A stretch of DNA of 5,389 nt from JBDTNK01 sp039933775. Lineage in GTDB: Bacteria > Chloroflexota > Limnocylindria > QHBO01. The stretch covers positions 1-5,389 of the forward strand of contig JBDTNK010000101.1 of NCBI GenBank assembly GCA_039933775.1, written 5' to 3'. Below, in pieces: positions 1-5,305 of the stretch. Position 1 is the first letter of the stretch. Each line of letters starts with the position of its first letter. A program made the translations under genes and the position numbers. Under the pieces are notes generated by a model, which was not told the origin of the DNA, did no database searches, and saw only the letters and a list, made by a program, of their open reading frames with translations.

Positions 1-875
1 GCGGGGGCCGCCGCCTGGACGCGGTACTCACCGGCCACCTCGGGCGTTGGCGGCGAGGCGTCGTGGATGCCCGGATCGCTCCAGGCCATGGCGCGAACCG
101 CGGCGCTGGAGATTGATGGTGCGGCGGCAACGATCAGCTCCGAGCCGTCCATGGCGGCCGATGCCGCCGGTCGCTCGGGCGCGTCAACGGCGTACTCGCG
201 CTCCTTCGGCTCCTGGCTGGCCGCGGCTGCCGGCGCCTGGCCGGAGCTGGCCGGCGCAGAGCCACCACCGTATGACGGCGCGGGCGCGCTGCCACCGCCG
301 CCGGATGGTGGCGGTGCCGGTGCTCCGGCTGCCTGGATGAAGAGCTCGGTGTAGAGCCGAGGGCTGCGCATGCTGCCCAGGAAGTTGACGTTGTCCGCCG
401 CCGCGGCGCCGACGCCGCCATGCGTCCAGGCGGGCGACAGGATGTTGGCGCGATGGCCCGGCGAGTTCATGAAGCCTTCATGCGCCGCCACCGGCGAGTA
501 GTCGTCGGGCTGCCCGTTGTTCCATGCGATGTTCTCGCCGCCCAGCGTATAGGCCAGCCCGTTCGAGTCGAAGTAGCAGTAAATCTGGCAGCCGGTGCCG
601 GCGATGTCGTGGCTGAAGTAGTTGCGCTGGATCATGTCGCTGCTGCGCCATCGGGCAAGACTGATGAGCGTGCCGTGCGACTGCAGCGGGGCGAGTCCGT
701 TGTTCGTCCGCGCGCCGTTGAGCAGCTGCCACAGCGTGCCCTCGGCGGCGCCCTGGTTCCAGCCGATCGCCACCTGCGGGCTGGCCGACAGCAGCAGCGC
801 GGCGCCGAGCAGGCTGCTGATCGCCAGGAACGAGGCGCGTCCGAGCACCGAGCGTGGGGACGTTGAGGCCATCAT
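1..875 (-). CDS. Secreted CAP (SCP/PR1-like) domain protein, 3' end cut by window edge
   Basis: The frame is open from ATG 875 to the left edge (291 residues, no stop), so the C-terminus lies outside the window. Residues 14-32 form a hydrophobic signal peptide or anchor after an Arg-containing N-region, so the protein is probably exported. Residues about 48-180 are a CAP domain: LLNGARTNNGLAPL, then ARWRSSDM, YFSHD (His89), GGENIAW (Glu114), HEGFMNSPGHRANIL (Glu133, His141) and a final hydrophobic strand. The four named residues match the usual CAP His/Glu cavity set. Cys96 and Cys100 (GCQIYC) could form a disulfide. From residue 184 on the chain is Ala/Pro/Gly/Ser-rich low complexity, likely a wall-spanning or linker region. 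The family has mixed extracellular roles and the substrate is unknown. A second ATG at 872 is also possible; neither has a clear Shine-Dalgarno sequence. It is transcribed divergently from the MFS gene. Confidence 0.88.
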   Translation of the reverse strand, partial: MMASTSPRSVLGRASFLAISSLLGAALLLSASPQVAIGWNQGAAEGTLWQLLNGARTNNGLAPLQSHGTLISLARWRSSDMIQRNYFSHDIAGTGCQIYCYFDSNGLAYTLGGENIAWNNGQPDDYSPVAAHEGFMNSPGHRANILSPAWTHGGVGAAAADNVNFLGSMRSPRLYTELFIQAAGAPAPPPSGGGGSAPAPSYGGGSAPASSGQAPAAAASQEPKEREYAVDAPERPAASAAMDGSELIVAAAPSISSAAVRAMAWSDPGIHDASPPTPEVAGEYRVQAAAP

Positions 876-936
876 CGGTCTACGAGGCTACGAGCCGGTG
901 GGCCTGCGGTCTGTAGCGCGGTCGTCCCGGTTGCGG

Positions 937-950
937 CCCATGACCATGGG
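937..950. repeat. Palindrome CCCATG-AC-CATGGG, possible operator
   Basis: The six-base arms are perfect with a 2-base spacer. The symmetry extends to flanking GGCC on both sides if one extra G at 951 is bulged out. It lies in the middle of the divergent intergenic region, where a regulator of either gene could bind. The function is inferred from position only. Confidence 0.35.
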
Positions 951-959
951 GCCGGTAGC

Positions 960-979
960 GTCCTGCACGTGCACAGGAC
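960..979. repeat. Inverted repeat GTCCTG-N8-CAGGAC, possible operator
   Basis: The six-base arms are perfect around the spacer CACGTGCA, and the inner part contains the 10-base palindrome TGCACGTGCA (964-973). The 20-bp length and dyad symmetry resemble sites bound by dimeric repressors. It sits about 40 bp upstream of the putative MFS -10 box. No regulator gene is visible in the window. Confidence 0.35.
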
Positions 980-1017
980 CATCGGCGGCGGGTGGCACGC
1001 CGCGGTGCCGCTTCGCC

Positions 1018-1023
1018 TACAGT
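1018..1023 (+). promoter_or_regulatory. Putative -10 box TACAGT of a leaderless MFS promoter
   Basis: TACAGT fits TANNNT and ends 6 bases before the ATG at 1030 (3 before the ATG at 1027), the spacing expected when transcription begins at or next to the start codon. No Shine-Dalgarno sequence precedes either ATG, which supports leaderless translation. No convincing -35 box is seen. Confidence 0.4.
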
Positions 1024-1026
1024 CCG

Positions 1027-2166
1027 ATGATGCGCCGTATCCCGCTCTTGCTCGTCTTCGGCGTGTTCGGGATGCTGTTTGGCGTGTGGCAGGTGGTCCT
1101 GCCAGACCTGACGCTGGCGCTCGACATCGACGACGCGCAGCTGGGCCTGGCGCTGACCCTGGGAGCCAGCGCGAGCCTGCCGTCGATGTGGCTGGCCGGA
1201 CGGGCCGTCGACCGCTTCGGCGCGAAGCGCGTCCTGTACCTAACCGCGGCGGTCATGGCGGCGGCGTACATCGCCTTCGCCACGATCCCCGCCTACCTGC
1301 TGCTCATCGTGCTGCTGCTTTTCTTCTACGGGACCAGCGGGGCGTTCGACATCGCCATCAACGCGGCGGCGCTGACCTTCGAGCGCGCTACGGGGATGCA
1401 GTTCATGACGACCCTGCACGCGGCCTTCAGCGGTGGTGCGCTGATCGGCGCGCTCGGCACCGGGGCGCTGCTCGCGGCGGGCACGCCGTTCAACCTGCTC
1501 TACCTCGCGGTGCCGGTCGCGCTCGCGGGGACGATGCTCGTCGTGGGCCGCTCGTCGATCGGCGAAGGCGGAGCTGGAGCCGTCACGAGCGCCGAGGCGC
1601 ACGGCAGCCGCCGGACATGGAGCCTCATCCTGGTGGCGCTCGGGATCGTGGCCGCCATGGCCACCCTGTCGGAGGGTGCGCTCGAGAGCTGGACGGCGAT
1701 CTACCTGCGCCTGACGCTCGGATTCCCCGCCACCTTCGGCGTCGCCGGCGTCGCCGCCTTCCACGCCGCGATGGTCGTCGGCCGCCTGACCGGTGGGCGC
1801 GTGGTGGCAGCCATCGGCCGCCGCTGGACGCTGCTCGCCGGCGGTACGCTGGCGCTGGTGGCGATGCCGCTGGCCCTCGTCTCTGACGAGCCGGCGATCG
1901 TGCTGAGCGGCTTCTTCCTGGTCGCCATCGGCCTCTCGTCCCTCTTCCCGATCGCGATCTCGATGGCCGGCACGCTGCACGGCGGCGGTGGGCAGTCGGC
2001 GGCGACGGTGATGACGCTCGGCTACGCCGGATTCCTGGTCGGTCCGGCGCTGATCGGCGGCATCGCGGGGCTCACCTCGCTGCGCCTGGCACTGCTCGTC
2101 GTCGCGGCCGCCGGCCTGGTGACGATCCTGATCGCGGCGCGTCCGCTGCGACGCATCGCGGAGTGA
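1027..2166 (+). CDS. MFS transporter, YbjJ/MosC-like
   Basis: This 379-residue inner-membrane protein has about 12 hydrophobic helices (roughly 6-29, 39-58, 68-86, 90-115, 130-150, 155-174, 198-215, 236-256, 266-285, 289-310, 326-346, 352-371). The central loop around 176-197 is polar. The MFS motif A is seen as GRAVDRFGAKR at 58-68, between helices 2 and 3. FDIAINAAA (107-115), MTTLHAAFSGGALIGA (127-142) and ALESWTAIYLR (218-228) followed by VVGRLTGGR (250-258) resemble the YbjJ/MosC branch. The substrate cannot be read from sequence; members are annotated as putative sugar or drug exporters. The frame is open upstream to 622, but that part runs antisense to the CAP gene and lacks membrane character, so tandem ATGs at 1027/1030 are preferred, behind a TACAGT box. 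Length is normal for the family. Confidence 0.88.
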   Translation: MMRRIPLLLVFGVFGMLFGVWQVVLPDLTLALDIDDAQLGLALTLGASASLPSMWLAGRAVDRFGAKRVLYLTAAVMAAAYIAFATIPAYLLLIVLLLFFYGTSGAFDIAINAAALTFERATGMQFMTTLHAAFSGGALIGALGTGALLAAGTPFNLLYLAVPVALAGTMLVVGRSSIGEGGAGAVTSAEAHGSRRTWSLILVALGIVAAMATLSEGALESWTAIYLRLTLGFPATFGVAGVAAFHAAMVVGRLTGGRVVAAIGRRWTLLAGGTLALVAMPLALVSDEPAIVLSGFFLVAIGLSSLFPIAISMAGTLHGGGGQSAATVMTLGYAGFLVGPALIGGIAGLTSLRLALLVVAAAGLVTILIAARPLRRIAE

Positions 2167-2203
2167 GGCGACCGACCGGGCGAAGGCGTTCGACGGGCTG
2201 CGG

Positions 2204-2225
2204 GCGCCTCGCTATCGTCAGGCGC
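2204..2225. repeat. Inverted repeat GCGCCT-N10-AGGCGC around the ccdA -10 box
   Basis: Perfect six-base arms flank a 10-base spacer that contains the putative -10 box TATCGT (2213-2218). A dimeric regulator bound here would block the promoter. Alternatively, a transcript from upstream could fold into a hairpin just before the ccdA ATG. In GC-rich DNA a chance match remains possible. Confidence 0.3.
2213..2218 (+). promoter_or_regulatory. Putative -10 box TATCGT of ccdA
   Basis: TATCGT fits TANNNT and ends 9 bases before the ATG at 2228, giving a very short or absent leader. Only a weak AGG (2220-2222) could serve as a ribosome site. This resembles the arrangement in front of the MFS gene. 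It would let ccdA be transcribed independently, although read-through from the MFS gene 61 bp upstream is also possible because no terminator hairpin with a T-run is seen between them. Confidence 0.35.
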
Positions 2226-2227
2226 GC

Positions 2228-2965
2228 ATGAGCATCGACCCGCAGCAGCTGAGCTTGGCGCTGGCCTTTTTGGCCGGCGTCGTCTCCTTCATCTCGCCCT
2301 GCGTCCTGGCGCTCGTGCCGGTCTACGTCGCCTACCTTGGCGAGACGGCGGCCGATGCGGCCCTCGATGCCGGCGGCGGCACGCTGGCGCTGGGGCGCGC
2401 CAGGTCGGCGGTGCTGGGGCAGGCGCTCCTCTTCGTGCTCGCCTTCGGAACTGTCTTCACCGTCATCGGCATCAGCGTCGGACTCATCGGCACCGGCCTC
2501 TTCGCCATCCCCGCCGCGCGCCAGGTGGCGGGCATCATCGTCATCGGGCTGGGGCTGCTCATGACGGGGCTCTTCGGTCCCATCCTGGATCGCTATCAGT
2601 GGCAGCTGACGCCCGATCGGCTGCCTGCCGCCCGGTCGGCACGCTCGCTGGCGCTGGGTGGGCTCTTCGCGATCGGCTGGAGCCCGTGCATCGGTCCTGT
2701 GCTCGGCTCAATCCTGCTCATGGGCGCGTCGAGCCAGAGCGTGGGGGTCGCCGGGCTGCTGCTGATGGCCTACTCCGCCGGCCTGGCACTGCCCTTCCTG
2801 CTGGCCGCGGTCGCGCTGCCCAGGATGCGGCCGGTGATGGCCGCCCTGGCACGATGGCACCGTCAGATCGAGATCGCCGCGGGCCTCTTCATCGTGCTCA
2901 TGGGCGTGCTCATCTTCACGAACGCCTTCAGCCGACTGGCGGGCCTCTTCACCTTCGTGCTCTAG
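2228..2965 (+). CDS. ccdA: CcdA/DsbD-type transmembrane thiol-disulfide transporter
   Basis: This 245-residue membrane protein has six hydrophobic helices (about 8-37, 60-90, 98-118, 139-166, 170-196, 213-233), the size and topology of stand-alone CcdA. The family carries electrons from cytoplasmic thioredoxin across the membrane to extracytoplasmic thioredoxin-like proteins used in cytochrome c maturation and other thiol repair. The two redox cysteines are visible: Cys25 in SFISPCVLALVP and Cys154 in GWSPCIGPVLGS, each in the family's Ser-Pro-Cys setting in helices 1 and 4. Residue 28 is Ala where SPCVLPLVP is more usual. There is no fused DsbD-like periplasmic domain and no thioredoxin-like partner gene here, so the partner must be elsewhere. 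Its stop overlaps that of the convergent copper ATPase, suggesting, but not proving, a link with copper handling. Confidence 0.92.
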   Translation: MSIDPQQLSLALAFLAGVVSFISPCVLALVPVYVAYLGETAADAALDAGGGTLALGRARSAVLGQALLFVLAFGTVFTVIGISVGLIGTGLFAIPAARQVAGIIVIGLGLLMTGLFGPILDRYQWQLTPDRLPAARSARSLALGGLFAIGWSPCIGPVLGSILLMGASSQSVGVAGLLLMAYSAGLALPFLLAAVALPRMRPVMAALARWHRQIEIAAGLFIVLMGVLIFTNAFSRLAGLFTFVL

Positions 2966-5130
2966 ACCGATGCCGCCTGCGGCCGCAGGCGGACAGTGCG
3001 CAGCAACTGCGCGTTGAGCGCCACGACGATGGTCGACAGGCTCATCACCAGCGCCCCGATGCTCATCGGCAGGATGAAACCGATGGGCGCCAGCACGCCC
3101 GCCGCCACCGGAATCGCGAGCGCGTTGTAGCCGGTCGCCCAGACGAGGTTCTGGACCATCTTGCGGTAGCTCGCACGCGACAGCTCGATGGCCGCCACGA
3201 CGTCGCGCGGGTCGCTGCGCACGAGCACGATGCCGGCCGACTCGACCGCCACATCGGTCCCCGCGCCGATCGCGATGCCGACGTCGGCCTGCGCCAGCGC
3301 CGGGGCGTCATTCACCCCGTCGCCGACCATCGCCACCCGGCGTCCACCGGCCTGGAAGCGGCGCACCGCGGCCGCCTTGTCGGCGGGCAGGACCTGCGCC
3401 GCGACTTCGTCGATCCCCAACCGCTGCGCCACTCCGTCGGCGACGACCTGTGCATCACCGGTGATCATCGCGACCCGGATGCCACGTTCGTGGAGTGCGC
3501 GTACGGCCTCGATCGACTCCGGGCGCAGCTCGTCCTCGAGCGCCAGTGAACCGATGACCTCGGCACCGCGCACGACGTGCAGCAGCGTTCGGCCACTCGC
3601 GTCGGGAGCGGCGGGCATGCCCAGCTCCTCGAGCAGCCGCGGGCCGCCCACCGCCACCGTGGCGCCGCCGATCGTGGCGCGTGCGCCGCGCCCGGCGAGC
3701 GCCTCGAAGCTCGTGGCCACTGCCGGCGCGATGCCGCGCTCGTACGCGGCGCGCACGATGGCCCGCGCGAGTGGATGCTCGGAGTCCGATTCGACGCCCG
3801 CGGCGAGCGCCAGGAGCTCCTCGGCACTTGCCGTTGCAGGGCTGATCTCGACGACCGCCGGCTCGCCGCGCGTGAGCGTTCCGGTCTTGTCGAAGATGAC
3901 GGTGTCGAGCTGTCGCGCGCGCTCGAGCGCGAGCCGGTCGCGTACCAGCAGGCCGTTGCGGGCGCCGAGCGTCGTGCTGATCGCGATGACGAGCGGGATC
4001 GCCAGGCCCAGCGCATGCGGGCAGGCGATGACCAGGACGGTCGCGGTGCGAATGAGCGCCTCCTCCGGCTGGCCGAGCAGGAGCCATGCGGCCAGGGTCA
4101 GGATGCCCGCGGCGAGCGCCACGTAAAAGAGGAGCGCCGCGGCGCGATCGGCAAGCGCCTGCGCGCGGCTCTTCGATGACTGCGCCTCGGCGACGAGGCG
4201 CATGATGCCGCTCAGCGCCGTCGCCTCGCCCACCGCGGTGACCTCGATCCGCAGGCTGCTGCCCGCGACGACCGTGCCCGCCACCACTGCATCTCCGGCG
4301 ACCTTGGGGACGGGAAGCGATTCACCGCTGATCATCGACTCGTCGACGTCGGCGGCGCCATCGGTCACCCGCCCGTCGGCCGGGACGCGGGAGCCGGGAC
4401 GGACGAGGACGAGGTCACCCACCTGGAGATGACCGATGGGCACCATCTCGGTGCCCTCGCCGCTGACGCGCTCGGCCTCGTCGGGCAGGAGTTCGGCAAG
4501 CGCCGAGAGCGCGCCCTGCGCCTGCATGATCGATCGCATCTCGAGCCAATGGCCCAGGCTCATGATCGTGATGAGGGTGGCGAGCTCCCACCACACGTCG
4601 ACACTGAAGATGCCGATAGTGGCGGCCCAGCTTGCCACGAACGCCACGACGATGGCCATGCTGATGAGCGTCATCATTCCCGGCTGCCGGCTGCGGAGCT
4701 CGTCGCGGGCGCCGACGAGGAAGACGCGCCCGCCGTAGGCGAAGATGAAGGTGCCGAGCACCGGCGCGACCCAATCTGAGCCCGGGAAGACCGGCGCCGT
4801 GAAACCGAGCCACATCTGGACCTCGTGGCTCCAGATGACGACCGGGATGGTCAGCGCCAGCAGCACCCAGAACTGGCGCCGAAAGACGGCCGGATCATGC
4901 CCGGCGTGCTTGTCATGCCCAGCGTGCTCGTCGTGCGCCGCGTCATGCCCGCCGTGCGCCGCGCCGTGCTGCTCGTGCGCCGCGTCATGCCCGCCGTGCG
5001 CCGCGCCGTGCTGCTCGTGCGCCTCGGCTTGGCCGGCATGCACCATCTGATGCTCGCCGTGGCCGGCGTGGTCGTCGTCGCGCGCGTGCTCGTCATGCCC
5101 CGCGTGCTCGTCGTGGCCGGCATCCGACAT
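2962..5130 (-). CDS. copB: CopB-like (P1B-3, CPH-type) copper-translocating P-type ATPase
   Basis: This 722-residue inner-membrane pump should export copper (Cu2+ or Cu+/Ag+; the CPH class is debated) using ATP. The first 79 residues are a polar tail with 21 His and no CxxC heavy-metal domain, as in CopB. Eight helices follow: about 86-103, 120-140, 152-175, 181-196, 333-353, 360-384, 660-684, 687-706. Key motifs are SGES (268-271, usually TGES) in the actuator domain, CPH (370-372) in helix 6, DKTGTLT (414-420, phosphorylated Asp414), EHPLA with the P1B HP pair (452-453), TGD (557-559) and GDGVNDAP (603-610). GYNALAIP (667-674) and MSLST followed by NA (696-707) match P1B-3 helices 7-8. ATG 5130 is chosen over an in-frame TTG at 5172 because AGAGGAG lies 7 bases before it. 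It converges on ccdA with a 4-base overlap. Confidence 0.94.
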   Translation of the reverse strand: MSDAGHDEHAGHDEHARDDDHAGHGEHQMVHAGQAEAHEQHGAAHGGHDAAHEQHGAAHGGHDAAHDEHAGHDKHAGHDPAVFRRQFWVLLALTIPVVIWSHEVQMWLGFTAPVFPGSDWVAPVLGTFIFAYGGRVFLVGARDELRSRQPGMMTLISMAIVVAFVASWAATIGIFSVDVWWELATLITIMSLGHWLEMRSIMQAQGALSALAELLPDEAERVSGEGTEMVPIGHLQVGDLVLVRPGSRVPADGRVTDGAADVDESMISGESLPVPKVAGDAVVAGTVVAGSSLRIEVTAVGEATALSGIMRLVAEAQSSKSRAQALADRAAALLFYVALAAGILTLAAWLLLGQPEEALIRTATVLVIACPHALGLAIPLVIAISTTLGARNGLLVRDRLALERARQLDTVIFDKTGTLTRGEPAVVEISPATASAEELLALAAGVESDSEHPLARAIVRAAYERGIAPAVATSFEALAGRGARATIGGATVAVGGPRLLEELGMPAAPDASGRTLLHVVRGAEVIGSLALEDELRPESIEAVRALHERGIRVAMITGDAQVVADGVAQRLGIDEVAAQVLPADKAAAVRRFQAGGRRVAMVGDGVNDAPALAQADVGIAIGAGTDVAVESAGIVLVRSDPRDVVAAIELSRASYRKMVQNLVWATGYNALAIPVAAGVLAPIGFILPMSIGALVMSLSTIVVALNAQLLRTVRLRPQAASV
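2973..2992. terminator. Perfect 20-bp palindrome, candidate terminator hairpin inside the ATPase 3' end
   Basis: CCGCCTGCGG is followed directly by its reverse complement CCGCAGGCGG; RNA could form an 8-bp stem with a GGCC loop. It begins 7 bases after the ccdA stop and ends 9 codons before the ATPase stop, so it sits where ccdA transcripts should end. No T-run follows on either strand, so it is not a classic intrinsic terminator; it could pause polymerase, act with Rho or protect 3' ends. It also encodes part of RLRPQA in the ATPase tail. The palindrome is certain; the function is inferred. Confidence 0.5.
4931..5023 (-). repeat. Exact 42-bp tandem repeat (2.2 copies) coding for the His-rich tail
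   Basis: Bases 4931-5023 repeat with a period of 42 and no mismatch, giving two copies of the 14-residue unit AHEQHGAAHGGHDA within residues 36-67 of the ATPase. The identity includes third codon positions, which points to a recent in-frame duplication rather than selection on protein alone. Less exact His repeats (AGHDEH, AGHDKH) lie on both sides, and a roughly 32-bp imperfect copy recurs about 180 bp apart (near 4903 and 5083). Confidence 0.9.
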
Positions 5131-5137
5131 TAGTGCG

Positions 5138-5144
5138 CTCCTCT
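5138..5144 (-). promoter_or_regulatory. Ribosome binding site AGAGGAG of the copper ATPase
   Basis: AGAGGAG lies 7 bases before the ATG at 5130, an ideal Shine-Dalgarno spacing. This decides the start against the upstream TTG at 5172, which lies before this site. It is the only strong Shine-Dalgarno sequence in front of a gene in this window. Confidence 0.8.
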
Positions 5145-5155
5145 TACGTCCGATT

Positions 5156-5174
5156 TCACGTGAGGCGGACAATA
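5156..5174 (-). promoter_or_regulatory. Possible ATPase promoter -10 box TATTGT with adjacent TCACGTGA palindrome
   Basis: Reading the minus strand, TATTGT (5174-5169) is the most AT-rich hexamer upstream of the ATPase and would give a leader of roughly 30 bases carrying the Shine-Dalgarno site. Just downstream is the 8-base palindrome TCACGTGA (5163-5156), placed where a repressor could act. No clear -35 box or known CsoR/CueR-type site is recognised. Confidence 0.3.
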
Positions 5175-5195
5175 CGCCGGCACGAAACGGCTGGA

Positions 5196-5213
5196 CGACC
5201 GTGGAAACGGTCG
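5196..5213. repeat. Hairpin CGACCGT-GGAA-ACGGTCG upstream of the copper ATPase
   Basis: Perfect seven-base arms enclose four bases; read on the plus strand the loop is GGAA, a GNRA-type tetraloop. It is 66 bp before the ATPase ATG and about 20 bp upstream of the putative -10 box, so it overlaps or adjoins the expected -35 area and could be an operator. No T-run follows on either strand, so a terminator is less likely. Confidence 0.4.
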
Positions 5214-5288
5214 CAGTTCACACCACGCATGCATCGGCACGGCTCGATGGCTCGCCGAGCACCTCCGCGTACATGTGGCGTGAATTCG

Positions 5289-5305
5289 ACGCGGCGAGGC
5301 CGCGT
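5289..5305. repeat. Hairpin ACGCGGC-GAG-GCCGCGT
   Basis: Perfect seven-base arms enclose three bases, about 160 bp upstream of the ATPase start. No T-run flanks it on either strand. It may be a structured end of a neighbouring transcript, a protein-binding site, or a chance match in GC-rich DNA. Confidence 0.3.

Larger units (their letters stand above)
876..1026. promoter_or_regulatory. Divergent promoter region between CAP-protein and MFS genes
   Basis: This 151-bp stretch separates two head-to-head genes and must hold both promoters. It contains the inverted repeats at 937-950 and 960-979 and a TACAGT box next to the MFS start. On the minus strand, TAGCCT (890-885) and TACAGA (915-910) are weak -10 candidates for the CAP gene. 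No good -35 box was found on either strand. The open plus-strand frame through this stretch is judged non-coding because further upstream it runs antisense to the CAP gene. Confidence 0.55.

Noticed and set aside
622..1026. N-terminal extension of the MFS reading frame to an ATG at 622
   Set aside because: This part runs antisense to the well-supported CAP gene and the divergent promoter region, has no membrane or domain features, and would make the transporter 514 residues instead of a normal 379.
1240..1980. 246-residue minus-strand open frame inside the MFS gene
   Set aside because: Its highly charged, Gln/Arg/Asp-rich composition is typical of an antisense shadow of a GC-rich membrane protein gene.
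2599..3549. 316-residue plus-strand open frame across the ccdA/ATPase junction
   Set aside because: It overlaps two clear genes in other frames and has Arg/His-rich shadow composition with no recognisable domain.
4931..5023. Short tandem repeats as a CRISPR array
   Set aside because: The repeat is contiguous with no unique spacers and stays in frame within the ATPase coding sequence.
4745..5050. Cys-rich plus-strand open frame resembling a metal-binding protein
   Set aside because: The repeated Cys-Pro-Ala pattern is the antisense reading of the His-rich GHD/EH repeats in the ATPase; it has no ribosome site and no independent support.
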